Shown one piece after another: positions 32,900-39,952 of a stretch of 64,000 bases of DNA; the first letter of the stretch is position 1, and each line of letters opens with the position of its first letter. The position numbers were made by a program, and so were the translations under genes. The DNA is from CAVRQM01 sp964250775 (lineage in GTDB: Bacteria > Pseudomonadota > Alphaproteobacteria > Acetobacterales > Acetobacteraceae). Below the pieces are notes generated by a model. That model had not been told where the DNA came from. It did no database searches and saw only the letters and a program-made list of their open reading frames with translations. The stretch is from positions 4,177 through 68,176 of the forward strand of contig CAXUHK010000001.1 of NCBI GenBank assembly GCA_964250775.1. The letters are read 5' to 3'.

Positions 32900-34480
32900 T
32901 CACTTGACAGCCACCGTCACCGTCTTGGTCGCCTCGATCCCCGCCTGGTCCCAAAAATCGACCGTGACGTGCGCCGTCCCCGTCTTGGTGGCCGTCAGGC
33001 TCATCGTCGCCAGCGCCGCGTTCAGGTTGGCAAGGCCGTCCGCAAGGCTGATGCGCGTGCCGGCAGCGGCAGTAGCCGTGGTGCCATCCGACAGCCGAAC
33101 CGACAGCGTCCCCAGGTCTGTCGAAAGGAACAGCCCCGCCTTGCCGGCGTTCTGTGCCGCCCATGCGTCCGACAGCGACACGCCTGCCACCGGCACGGTG
33201 TAGCTGCTCGGCGGTGCCACGGTCGCAACCACGATCACCGGGCTAGGAGCGAGCGCGGCTGGGGCAATGGTCACGGGAGCGGGCGCTGGCGCGACAGGAG
33301 CCGGCGCGGGAGCCGGAGCCGCAACCGCCGGGCCGACCTGCACCAGCATCGGATGATCCGCCAAAGCCACGGCCACGCTCGACCGGGTGCCAGTGGACAG
33401 CGCCGCCGTGCCCGTGAGGGCGTCATACACGCTCACAGGCACGGCGCTGGGCAGGGTCAAGGTAACGGTGTGGGCACCGGCCACGGACGGCCACAGCGCC
33501 AGCCAGTGCGTGCCATCGGCCTTCTGCAACGTCATGGCGTAGTCAGTCCCCGTCATCCCAGCCGCCGTGTAAGACAACGCGGACGGTGTGTAGAAGCTTC
33601 CAGCATCGGCAAGGAGCGCGGTCAGGTTGTGTAGCGCGGTGCCGGCCGGCTTGGCAGTGCCATCGGTGTTCATCAAGCCAAACTTGCCGGAGCCGTCGTC
33701 ATAAAGGGCATAGAACATCGTCATCGGATTGCCCTGCCGCATCCCCTCGAACGCGGCTGTCAGAACATACTTCGCGACGTTTGCTTGGCTGAACCCCTGG
33801 TTCTCGTCCCAGCCGATTTCAGACGTGATTACGGGACGGCTTGCCGCCGCGAGCTTGGCGTCGCTGTCCAATTGAGCGATCGGGCCAGACGGGCTGCCAT
33901 CCGGCGGGTTTGGGTAAGTGTGCGCGTTGGCGTAGTCCGCAACCGTCGAGAGGTCCCCCACCTTGTCGTAATCGCCGTGCCAGTTGTTCGCGGCCGTCCA
34001 GCCAGCGCCGAACGACAGGTTGACGACCGGCAGCTTGTTGGCCTGGCCGAACGCATAGACCTTGGCCTGGAACGCGGCGGCGGCGGCGATAGTGTTGCCC
34101 AGCCCGGCCGGGTAGCTGTCGTCCTCCTCGTTCGGCCCCTCAACCATGCTGACGACGCCCGCCGCCACGAACGGCTGGAACAGCGCGAGCTGATCCGCCA
34201 TGCCCTGAATGCTGGTCTCGCCAATGTAAGCGTCGAACTTCGCGCCCGTCTTGGCGGCGATGTCCTGATACGTCGCCAACTCGCCGGAGTTGTTTGGGGA
34301 GTCCCGGAACGTCTTGACGCCCACGTAGTTCAGGGCCGTCTCGACTACCGGCAGGGCCGGATACATGCCGCCAATGTAATCGATGTGCGCGTTGACACCT
34401 AGAGAAGCCAGGAAATCGCTGGCCTTCACGGTGGCGGGGGCGGCGTAGACGTAGAGCGGGGGCGGAACGTAGCTTGCCAT
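32900..34480 (-). CDS. Glycoside hydrolase-like (clan GH-A type) phage protein (526 aa)
   Basis: MASYVPPPLYVYAAPATVKA, then a TIM-barrel pattern: 'ALNYVGVKTFRDSPNN', 'SMVEGPNEEDDSYPAG' (possible acid/base Glu after N, as in clan A) and 'PVITSEIGWDENQGFS' (possible nucleophile Glu). A beta-sandwich follows ('HWLALWPSVAGAHTVTLTLP'), then an Ala/Pro linker and a C-terminal carbohydrate- or Ig-like domain. No signal peptide. It lies outside the tail cluster, downstream of the small-gene operon. A polysaccharide-cleaving role is inferred. Confidence 0.7.
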   Translation of the reverse strand: MASYVPPPLYVYAAPATVKASDFLASLGVNAHIDYIGGMYPALPVVETALNYVGVKTFRDSPNNSGELATYQDIAAKTGAKFDAYIGETSIQGMADQLALFQPFVAAGVVSMVEGPNEEDDSYPAGLGNTIAAAAAFQAKVYAFGQANKLPVVNLSFGAGWTAANNWHGDYDKVGDLSTVADYANAHTYPNPPDGSPSGPIAQLDSDAKLAAASRPVITSEIGWDENQGFSQANVAKYVLTAAFEGMRQGNPMTMFYALYDDGSGKFGLMNTDGTAKPAGTALHNLTALLADAGSFYTPSALSYTAAGMTGTDYAMTLQKADGTHWLALWPSVAGAHTVTLTLPSAVPVSVYDALTGTAALSTGTRSSVAVALADHPMLVQVGPAVAAPAPAPAPVAPAPAPVTIAPAALAPSPVIVVATVAPPSSYTVPVAGVSLSDAWAAQNAGKAGLFLSTDLGTLSVRLSDGTTATAAAGTRISLADGLANLNAALATMSLTATKTGTAHVTVDFWDQAGIEATKTVTVAVK

Positions 34481-34578
34481 GGAGCGGTCGGTTCCCTTGC
34501 TGATGGAGCGATGCCGACATTCTGCCGGCAAGCCTCTTCGTTCCACTCAGGAACCTTTAACCAAGCCGAATCAATCGC

Positions 34579-34803
34579 TTAGTCGTTGGCGTCGATCAGG
34601 TCGCCCAGCTTCAGGCACTTGATGCCGCGCACCATGGCAGTGCCGCTCAGTTCGTCGATAAAGGTGAACGCCTTTTCGTTGCATTCCTTGACGGTCATCA
34701 GGTGCTCAGCCTCCATCCATTTTGTCGTGCATTTCTCGGCGCTGATGGCCGGTCCGGCGCACCAGGTCACGGCGGTAGCAAAAATCATGGCAAGCGGGGT
34801 CAT
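34579..34803 (-). CDS. Small exported protein with three cysteines (74 aa)
   Basis: MTPLAMIFATAVTWCAGPAI ends in S-A before EKCTTK, giving a Sec signal peptide of about 22 residues. The mature part 'KWMEAEHLMTVKECNEKAFT' contains three Cys and a terminal D-A-N-D. Last gene of the small-gene operon. Periplasmic; function unknown. Confidence 0.55.
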   Translation of the reverse strand: MTPLAMIFATAVTWCAGPAISAEKCTTKWMEAEHLMTVKECNEKAFTFIDELSGTAMVRGIKCLKLGDLIDAND

Positions 34804-34827
34804 TGGACGGCTCCGGGTTGAAGGTTT

Positions 34828-34887
34828 TCAGTCGAACGTCGCGAGCCAGCACAGCGCGAGAACGAAAATCAGCACAACAAGCGTCAT
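34828..34887 (-). CDS. 19-residue membrane micropeptide
   Basis: MTLVVLIFVLALCWLATFD is a single hydrophobic helix. Its ATG overlaps the preceding stop (ATGA, 34884-34887), the same coupling used by all genes upstream, which favours translation. Too short for homology. Confidence 0.35.
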   Translation of the reverse strand: MTLVVLIFVLALCWLATFD

Positions 34888-35069
34888 GCAGGCGCTCCCG
34901 AGCGCATCCGCAGCGCCGTCAAATGCTCCGGCAGATGCACCCAATTGGCCGTCAAGTAGGCCATCTCGACAAACATCAAAGCCAGCTTGTGCGCTTCGGC
35001 CGGAGTGAGGTGGCCGTATTCGTCGGCGCGGGGCGGACGCGGCATAGGGAGACGCACGACCTCGCTCAC
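34884..35069 (-). CDS. Hypothetical protein (61 aa)
   Basis: GTG start overlapping the upstream stop (GTGA). A Pro/Arg-rich start, 'VRLPMPRPPRADEYGHLTPA', then helix 'EAHKLALMFVEMAYLTANWV'. Typical of short phage operon proteins; unknown function. Confidence 0.5.
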   Translation of the reverse strand: MSEVVRLPMPRPPRADEYGHLTPAEAHKLALMFVEMAYLTANWVHLPEHLTALRMRSGAPA

Positions 35070-35329
35070 GACAGCGCCTCGACCAGCCGGCGCTTGATCC
35101 GGGTGACAATCCCGACCGGCTTGCGCGCCGTCGCCAGCCACGTTGCATACTCCGCAGTCGGAACAAAGCTGGCGTAGCCGTCGAGCACGACCTCGGCCAG
35201 CGACCAGTTGGTGCCGTCGTCGGCCGTGACCTGGACCAACCCGGAATTGTCCCGGAAGCTGTAGCTCTTGCCGACCGTGAACAGCGACACGGACCGCGCG
35301 ACGCAAGTGTGCTCTGGATAGGCGTTCAT
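35066..35329 (-). CDS. Small beta-rich phage protein, paralog of 39721-39945 (87 aa)
   Basis: 'SLFTVGKSYSFRDNSGLVQV' and 'DDGTNWSLAEVVLDGYASFV' align well with 'FTAGRTYTAYEMAGQVMMLN' and 'NGTPWPTAEVVLEGQATFNP' of the plus-strand gene at 39721. The core is probably an SH3-like barrel. A basic C-terminal tail, 'VTRIKRRLVEAL', follows. Overlaps both neighbours by 4 bp. Confidence 0.6.
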   Translation of the reverse strand: MNAYPEHTCVARSVSLFTVGKSYSFRDNSGLVQVTADDGTNWSLAEVVLDGYASFVPTAEYATWLATARKPVGIVTRIKRRLVEALS

Positions 35330-35652
35330 GGCGTGGTCCCTTCAAGGTTGACAATGGCTTTGTCGAACGCGGCGAGCACGTCGGCATGGGTGGTGGTGGG
35401 GTCGTCGTTAAAGTCGGACACACTTCGCTTGGTCATAGCGGCAAGCGTCATTTGCGCCGTCATTCGATCCACATCCCAATCGCTAGTAAAACTTTCGGCC
35501 CATATCGCTCCGACGCCGCACCAACACACGGCGGTTTCGGATTGCGGGAAACATTCCTTGCCGGACGCGTTCCGGGCCTCGACATGCTTCGTCCAACGCG
35601 CCGGATCGCTGATCCGCTCCCGCGCCGCCCGCAAGATGGCTACGGCGCTCAT
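35326..35652 (-). CDS. DUF6197-like protein (108 aa)
   Basis: 'AVAILRAARERISDPARWTK', 'TAVCWCGVGAIWAES' and a terminal 'DFNDDPTTTHADVLAAFDKA' match the DUF6197 outline: start of 'ari.dp.rW.kg..a', central C-x-C/G-A, and 'fND....t..dvla.fd.ai'. Found in phages and actinobacteria; unknown function. Confidence 0.75.
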   Translation of the reverse strand: MSAVAILRAARERISDPARWTKHVEARNASGKECFPQSETAVCWCGVGAIWAESFTSDWDVDRMTAQMTLAAMTKRSVSDFNDDPTTTHADVLAAFDKAIVNLEGTTP

Positions 35653-35918
35653 GCCGCTACCTTGAGCGTTTGCGCCGGCTGAAACGCCTGCCCTACCACG
35701 AGCCAATGGATCGATCGATTGAACAGCGCCGACAATGCCAGCATGTCCTCCATGGACGGCCGCCCGCCACCGCTCTCCCATCGGCAAACCATCGTTTCCT
35801 TTTGCCCGATGGCCCGGGCGACCTCGCGCAGCGAAATGCCGCGCCGCTTGCGCTCGACCTCGATCCGCTTGCCCAGCGCGCAAGTGAGCGGCGAGCCGAC
35901 TGTCACACGGCGCGGCAT
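35649..35918 (-). CDS. XRE-family HTH protein (89 aa)
   Basis: 'LGKRIEVERKRRGISLREVA' plus 'RAIGQKETMVCRWESGGGRP' is a complete five-helix XRE domain. The tail is 'SMEDMLALSALFNRSIHWLV'. It lies inside the coupled operon, so it may autoregulate it or act as a late/early switch. Confidence 0.75.
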   Translation of the reverse strand: MPRRVTVGSPLTCALGKRIEVERKRRGISLREVARAIGQKETMVCRWESGGGRPSMEDMLALSALFNRSIHWLVVGQAFQPAQTLKVAA

Positions 35919-36172
35919 CAGTGCAGCACCTTGGACAAATCGTGGAACCGCCCTTCCTTCTTGCCCACCGCCTCGTGCAGCATCCCCTTGGCCTCGTCTA
36001 TGCTGGCAATGGCGTTGTAGTGGCCGTGGGTCGAGCGCAGCTTGATCTCGCCGTGCTGCTCATCGACAATAAGGGTGATGCAGGCACCTGGCTTGGCCTC
36101 AAGCACCATGCGCGCGACCTGTTCGGCGTAGACCAACGCCTCCGGGTCTATCGCCTGTTCGATCTTGCTCAT
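35918..36172 (-). CDS. Hypothetical protein (84 aa)
   Basis: MSKIEQAIDPEALVYAEQVA, then strands 'ACITLIVDEQHGEIKLRSTH' and a Lys/His-rich tail. Overlaps its neighbours by 1 and 4 bp. No family recognised. Confidence 0.5.
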   Translation of the reverse strand: MSKIEQAIDPEALVYAEQVARMVLEAKPGACITLIVDEQHGEIKLRSTHGHYNAIASIDEAKGMLHEAVGKKEGRFHDLSKVLH

Positions 36173-36348
36173 TTCACCCTCTCAAACGTCGTGTTTTTGT
36201 GCGCGCGCCAGACCAATCCGCCGTGTTCGTCCCTGACTGCGAAATGCCGGTGGTAGGCTTGGACAACCGCGTATTCCTTGTCCCGCACCAGCCAATCGCC
36301 AGTGCCGATGAGGCATTTCACAATGTCTCCGACTGCAAGCTGGCTCAC
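36169..36348 (-). CDS. Small beta-barrel-like protein (59 aa)
   Basis: GTG start, VSQLAVGDIVKCLIGTGDWL, then 'VRDKEYAVVQAYHRHFAVRD' and 'EHGGLVWRAHKN'. The 'vGD.V.C......l..gk.Y.V......f.v.De.G....w' pattern is like other short phage SH3-type proteins. Flanked by GTGA and ATGA overlaps. Confidence 0.55.
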   Translation of the reverse strand: MSQLAVGDIVKCLIGTGDWLVRDKEYAVVQAYHRHFAVRDEHGGLVWRAHKNTTFERVK

Positions 36349-36827
36349 GACCGCGCCCCGATCATCCAGGCCGGCGGCACGTCCGCCAGGACCGGCACGC
36401 TCTGCGCTTCCGCTTCCGCCCGACGCCGCAGGTAGTCGGGCGATGGCCCGCCGCAGTCCGCCAGGTGCAGCGGCGCAAACGTCACCGATTGCGACTTGCT
36501 CGGAGCGAAACGGACTTCCGCTTCCTGCCGCTGCCGGGCGATTTCCTCCGCCACATCGGCGAGCACATTGCTTTCGACCCGACCGATGCGGTCAATTTGG
36601 TCGAAGCGGAAATGCCGGCGCGGCACAGTATCGACATAAAACATATCGGCAGCGTCGTGCTGCTTGACAAAGATCATCACCCGACCTGAAATCGTCAGGC
36701 AGCCGACGCCCAGCCCGTTACTGCGGACCGGCATACAATGTGCGATTTGGTCATTAACCCCGTACACGAGATACGGTCGCCCATCTCCCGTCGCGATCAG
36801 TTGGCCTTTTTGAATTGCTCTTGCCAT
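36345..36827 (-). CDS. Hypothetical protein, first gene of the small-gene operon (160 aa)
   Basis: ATG 36827 has GAGG 5-6 nt upstream. 'ARAIQKGQLIATGDGRPYLV', 'GVGCLTISGRVMIFVKQHDA', 'VPRRHFRFDQIDRIGRVESN' and a terminal 'GGPSPDYLRRRAEAEAQSVP'. It leads a chain of overlapping genes down to 34579. Unknown function. The AT-rich 250 bp upstream probably carry its promoter. Confidence 0.5.
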   Translation of the reverse strand: MARAIQKGQLIATGDGRPYLVYGVNDQIAHCMPVRSNGLGVGCLTISGRVMIFVKQHDAADMFYVDTVPRRHFRFDQIDRIGRVESNVLADVAEEIARQRQEAEVRFAPSKSQSVTFAPLHLADCGGPSPDYLRRRAEAEAQSVPVLADVPPAWMIGARS

Positions 36828-36987
36828 GGACGCCTCGGTGAGTTGCGGTGTCATTTCTATACACGCAACGCTGAGCGCCGGATAGTGGGGAAGCGTGATT
36901 ATATTTTGTGGATGTCAAGCAAAATTATGGGGTCTTTGTGCATCCAAACAAACATCTGTCGCGTAACGAGCGCATAACTCACAAATG

Positions 36988-37078
36988 TTTACATTTCTGC
37001 CGTTGTGTCTTTAGAAGCGACGTGTCACAAACGCTGCACGGCGGGGCGATAGTGCAAAGCCGAGACAAGGCTACTCCA
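36988..37078 (+). promoter_or_regulatory. Conserved leader element, copy 1
   Basis: TTTACA, 26 nt, ACGTGTCACAAA (37020-37031), then GCAC-GGCGGGGCGATA-GTGC (short stem, conserved loop), then GACAAGG before the ATG at 37079. The same order and spacing recur at 37342, 39166 and 39953. Probably promoter/operator plus a structured 5' leader. Confidence 0.7.
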
Positions 37079-37321
37079 ATGACCAATTTTCCGACCGTGG
37101 CCGTGGCTCTTGCGGCTCACCAAGCGGCCAAGGCCGCTCATGTGGCCGCCAAAACTGCCCTGACGACAGCCGAACTGTCCTATCCGCTGGTTGGCGACCG
37201 CGTGCAGTTGCAAGTTAATGTCCGCAAGGCACGTTTGGTCGAAGAGAGTGTGTGGGCGGAGCTGTATGCCGCGCGAATGGCCGATGCGGTCGACGATAAA
37301 GCCGGAAAGCTGGCGGCCTAA
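37079..37321 (+). CDS. Small helical protein under leader copy 1 (80 aa)
   Basis: MTNFPTVAVALAAHQAAKAA, then 'ELSYPLVGDRVQLQVNVRKA' and 'VWAELYAARMADAVDDKAGK'. Starts exactly after leader element copy 1. No family recognised; the Ala-rich helical content is typical of phage early proteins. Confidence 0.5.
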   Translation: MTNFPTVAVALAAHQAAKAAHVAAKTALTTAELSYPLVGDRVQLQVNVRKARLVEESVWAELYAARMADAVDDKAGKLAA

Positions 37322-37341
37322 TCCGCCGGACGCAACAAATG

Positions 37342-37435
37342 ACGACAATTTCCTTGTTGCGCCCGGCTTTGTGACGTGTCATAACGATTGCATCGCAGGG
37401 CGGTAGTGCCAGGCTGGAACAAGGGGCTTAGTGCC
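37342..37435 (+). promoter_or_regulatory. Conserved leader element, copy 2
   Basis: ACGACA, 26 nt, ACGTGTCATAA (37374-37384), with the fuller dyad TTTGTGACGTGTCATAA. Then GCAT-CGCAGGGCGGTA-GTGC and GGAACAAGGGG before the ATG at 37436. Stem bases differ from copy 1 but still pair. Confidence 0.7.
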
Positions 37436-37648
37436 ATGACGCAATTCCAGGTTACGATGATCGGGCCATACAACACGTTGACCGGGGCGACGATTACAGC
37501 TCAAGGCGGGGTCAATGCCGCGTTCGAGGCGATGGCGACGTTCGGGGTGGGCTGGCGGGTGATCCGCTGCCTTGAGCTCCCGAGCGTGCCGCTGAGCGTG
37601 CCGCGGATCGGGGCGCAGGCTGGCAACAGGCAAGGGAGGCTCGTGTGA
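37436..37648 (+). CDS. Hypothetical protein under leader copy 2 (70 aa)
   Basis: MTQFQVTMIGPYNTLTGATI, 'TAQGGVNAAFEAMATFGVGW', then a basic Pro-rich tail. The stop overlaps the GTG of the following HTH gene (GTGA). No family recognised. Confidence 0.45.
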   Translation: MTQFQVTMIGPYNTLTGATITAQGGVNAAFEAMATFGVGWRVIRCLELPSVPLSVPRIGAQAGNRQGRLV

Positions 37649-37866
37649 ACGGAGACCGCATCCGCGAACTGCGGGAAGCGCTGGGCTGGTCACAGCGCGA
37701 CCTCGCCGGCCGCCTGGGCTTTAAGACGCACACGCCGGTCAAGCAGTGGGAAAACAACCAATCCACCGCGCCCGCCGCGGTCATGGCTTGGCTTGAGCGC
37801 AGCGCGTCGGCGTTGATGGAGCAGCCGTTGCCGCAGGGATGGGTCGTGCGGTCGGACATTTTATAG
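37645..37866 (+). CDS. XRE-family HTH protein (73 aa)
   Basis: 'IRELREALGWSQRDLAGRLG' then 'TPVKQWENNQSTAPAAVMAW' form an XRE-like HTH with W-E recognition. The C-terminus is 'LPQGWVVRSDIL'. AAGGGAGG precedes the GTG. Co-transcribed with 37436-37648. The dyads at 37913-37991 just downstream are possible targets. Confidence 0.75.
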   Translation: MNGDRIRELREALGWSQRDLAGRLGFKTHTPVKQWENNQSTAPAAVMAWLERSASALMEQPLPQGWVVRSDIL

Positions 37867-37912
37867 CGATCACTACGGAACCTGCGCGCGTGCGGGCGTG
37901 CGGGGGAACAAC

Positions 37913-37991
37913 GTTCAGTTGACAATGTTCAGTTGAACATGCGCCGGCAGTTATACCAAGTTTAGCCCATCCGGCATAAACCTGGTATAAC
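37913..37991. repeat. Direct repeat and 42-bp interrupted palindrome
   Basis: GTTCAGTTGA occurs at 37913 and 37927; the second extends to the dyad GTTCA-GT-TGAAC. Further right, GTTATACCA (37950-37958) pairs with TGGTATAAC (37983-37991), and inside these GTTTA/TAAAC and GCC/GGC also pair. No T-run follows, so operator or RNA hairpin is more likely than a terminator. Lies between convergent genes. Confidence 0.6.
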
Positions 37992-38018
37992 TCACACTCG
38001 ACCCGGTTTACCCGCGAC

Positions 38019-38546
38019 CTACTTACGTTGCACCGATCGCCGCTTCGGTTTACCAACCGGCTCTTGCCCGTGCCTAAGCCACCACACGCCGAGCAACGCG
38101 GCCTCCGCCCTCCCGTCGTCTTTGGCTCGCTTGAACAGCGCCGCTTGGTCGGGAAACATCTCCGCCGCCATGGCCCGCGAGCGGTCCTTGTCGCTGTCCA
38201 GCCCCATGTCCCGCTTCCACCGCGCCGCAGTGACCAATTCCATCGGCACGCCGCAGCCGGCGAGCACGCCATGCACGATTCCGGCTGCTTGCCCGAACGC
38301 GAACACGCTTGAGACGCCCTGACCTGGCATGGCCGATACAGCCTCGCAGATGGCGCTACAAGCTGTTGCAGACTTGACCAGCACTGCGAGACCTGCCGCG
38401 TCCGTTCGCGCCCTGGCGACCATTTTCCCGGCCTTTCTGATGGTGGTTACAGTGGCCGGCATGTCCCAGCAGCCCAACAACGATCCATCGTCATCGATGT
38501 GGGCTACAGCACCGCAAGCGCCAGGATCAACCGCGAGCAATGACAT
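38019..38546 (-). CDS. RuvC-like Holliday junction resolvase (175 aa)
   Basis: 'MSLLAVDPGACGAVAHIDDD' has the first catalytic Asp of the RNase H fold. 'ACSAICEAVSAMPGQGVSSV' gives the Glu, 'FAFGQAAGIVHGVLAGCGVP' the following helix, and 'KDDGRAEAALLGVWWLRHG' the closing acidic pair (D-x2-A-E-A). A start 20 codons upstream (38606) is possible. It would resolve recombination or packaging intermediates. Confidence 0.78.
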   Translation of the reverse strand: MSLLAVDPGACGAVAHIDDDGSLLGCWDMPATVTTIRKAGKMVARARTDAAGLAVLVKSATACSAICEAVSAMPGQGVSSVFAFGQAAGIVHGVLAGCGVPMELVTAARWKRDMGLDSDKDRSRAMAAEMFPDQAALFKRAKDDGRAEAALLGVWWLRHGQEPVGKPKRRSVQRK

Positions 38547-38628
38547 TGCCGCCGTGGTTGCCACACCCCACCACGCCATTCCCGGCACGATCCGCGCGGA
38601 CGCCATTTGTCATACATTCCGGTGGAAA

Positions 38629-39138
38629 AACTCATTCCTAACTCATCCCTAACTCGTTTCCAAATTGGGTTAGGATTGAGTTACGTAGTTAGATCAACGA
38701 TTTAACCCCATAAAACCAACTCAATTCTCATTCCTTACGCGAACTTAAAAGCTGGCCGAAGCCTTTTTCTTATATAAGTTTATGTAATAGATGTGCTTAC
38801 CCGTCTCTTCCTCTATATATAAGGAAAAGCGGACCTGCGCGTATGTAATTTTCACGAGTATCGTGAAAATGGATTTTAGCACGAGCTTACTACGGTCGCA
38901 CCGTATTTCACCCGGATGAGCATTGCTTACGACGAAACTGGGAAGGCTGTCAACTACGCATCACGTTGATCTGCGGGAGGGATCGCGAGGTTGAGTTTGA
39001 GTAGGTTTGAGATCGAGTGTGGGAACTTGGCAAGGAATGAGAATTGAGTTTATTTTTGGGGTTAAACCTTTGACAAATATAAGAAACTCAGAAATACGTG
39101 GTTCAGGAATGAGTCTAGGAATGAGTTAGGAATGAGTT
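38629..39138. repeat. Iteron and inverted-repeat locus, candidate replication origin
   Basis: Left: AACTCATTCC-type boxes at 38629, 38640 and 38651 (11-bp spacing). Right: inverted GGAATGAGTY boxes at 39106, 39118 and 39129. Inside these, 38701-38736 is the near-exact inverse of 39032-39066 (TTTAACCCC...ACTCAATTCTCATTCCTT). The 300-bp centre is AT-rich with TATATAA tracts and a palindrome. No gene is visible in 38547-39257. This arrangement suits an origin or partition site; that is inference. Confidence 0.6.
38848..38870. repeat. Perfect 10-bp-arm palindrome in the AT-rich centre
   Basis: ATTTTCACGA-GTA-TCGTGAAAAT, a perfect inverted repeat with a 3-bp loop. Located between the two iteron arms. 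Possible protein-binding site or hairpin of an origin. Confidence 0.65.
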
Positions 39139-39165
39139 TTGCGGAGCCCGGAACCGCTACATAGG

Positions 39166-39257
39166 TTGACAATTCTGTTGTTGCTTCCTTCGCATTTACG
39201 TGTCACAAACTTGCTCACGGCGGGGCGATCAAGCCAAGCCGATCGGAGTGACGGACG
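39166..39257 (+). promoter_or_regulatory. Conserved leader element, copy 3
   Basis: TTGACA (39166-39171), 26 nt, ACGTGTCACAAA (39198-39209). Then CTTG-CTCACGGCGGGGCGAT-CAAG (different stem, same loop) and CGGAGTG before ATG 39258. Confidence 0.7.
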
Positions 39258-39569
39258 ATGAGCTACTTCACCGACGACTGCTTGGCTCGCGCTGTGGCCG
39301 AGATGGCTACGGTCGAGGCCGGCGCTCGCGCGGCTTTGACGCTGGCGGTTGCGCTGGCGGAGCAGCAGATGGCGGCTTTGCAGGCGGTAGACGGCTTGGA
39401 CATGGAGGACGCGATTGCCTCGGTCGATAGCAACCTGTCCGATTTGCGCGACCATCTCGCCAACCTGTCTGAGCGGTGCGACGGCCGGGTGGAGTCGTTG
39501 GCTCAGGATTACGAGGATTTGAGCGGCGGCACTTATGCCGACTGGCATCGCGACCAGGCGTATGCGTGA
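39258..39569 (+). CDS. Helical hypothetical protein under leader copy 3 (103 aa)
   Basis: MSYFTDDCLARAVAEMATVE, then an Ala-rich helix and acidic heptads 'SNLSDLRDHLANLSERCDGR', ending 'GTYADWHRDQAYA'. GGAG lies 9 nt upstream. First gene of a three-gene coupled operon (39258-39945). Confidence 0.5.
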   Translation: MSYFTDDCLARAVAEMATVEAGARAALTLAVALAEQQMAALQAVDGLDMEDAIASVDSNLSDLRDHLANLSERCDGRVESLAQDYEDLSGGTYADWHRDQAYA

Positions 39570-39724
39570 TGTCGGGCAACATGCAGCCGGGGGAGCAAGC
39601 CCCCAAGGACACACCCACGGCGGTTCAGCCTGATTTGGTGGCGGTGGACGTTCCCGATGACGGCGAGGTCGTCTACGGCGATCTACAGCGCTTGGAAGCG
39701 TTCGGATGGGAGCGGGACCAATGA
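39569..39724 (+). CDS. Acidic small protein (51 aa)
   Basis: MSGNMQPGEQAPKDTPTAVQ, then 'VAVDVPDDGEVVYGDLQRLE'. Joined to both neighbours by TGATG and ATGA overlaps. Unstructured acidic N-terminus; no family. Confidence 0.45.
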   Translation: MSGNMQPGEQAPKDTPTAVQPDLVAVDVPDDGEVVYGDLQRLEAFGWERDQ

Positions 39725-39945
39725 GGGTCGATTACGTTTGCGCCACCAGCAACTCGCGGTGGTTTACCGCTGGGCGAACCTACACCGCGTATGAGATGGC
39801 CGGGCAGGTGATGATGCTGAACGACAACGGCACGCCCTGGCCGACGGCGGAGGTCGTGCTCGAAGGCCAAGCGACGTTCAACCCGGCTGGCCTCGCGCCG
39901 CGCCGTTGGAGCACGCGGCTGCGACAACTGGCCGGGGTGCGCTGA
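39721..39945 (+). CDS. Small beta-rich protein, paralog of 35066-35329 (74 aa)
   Basis: 'DYVCATSNSRWFTAGRTYTA', 'MMLNDNGTPWPTAEVVLEGQ' and a basic tail 'RRWSTRLRQLAGVR'. It shares the C/F-T-x-G-x-x-Y and W-x-x-AEVVL-x-G-x-A-x-F pattern with the minus-strand operon protein. Duplicated inside one phage but placed under different control. Confidence 0.6.
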   Translation: MRVDYVCATSNSRWFTAGRTYTAYEMAGQVMMLNDNGTPWPTAEVVLEGQATFNPAGLAPRRWSTRLRQLAGVR

Positions 39946-39952
39946 ACCAAAG

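Noticed and set aside
32969..33634. 221-codon plus-strand frame over the glycoside hydrolase gene
   Set aside because: Arg/His/Gly-rich shadow of a well-supported minus-strand gene.
36908..36945. TTGACA and TATAAT on the minus strand upstream of the 36827 gene as a promoter
   Set aside because: The two boxes are only 9 nt apart, too close for a sigma70 promoter, so I did not list it.
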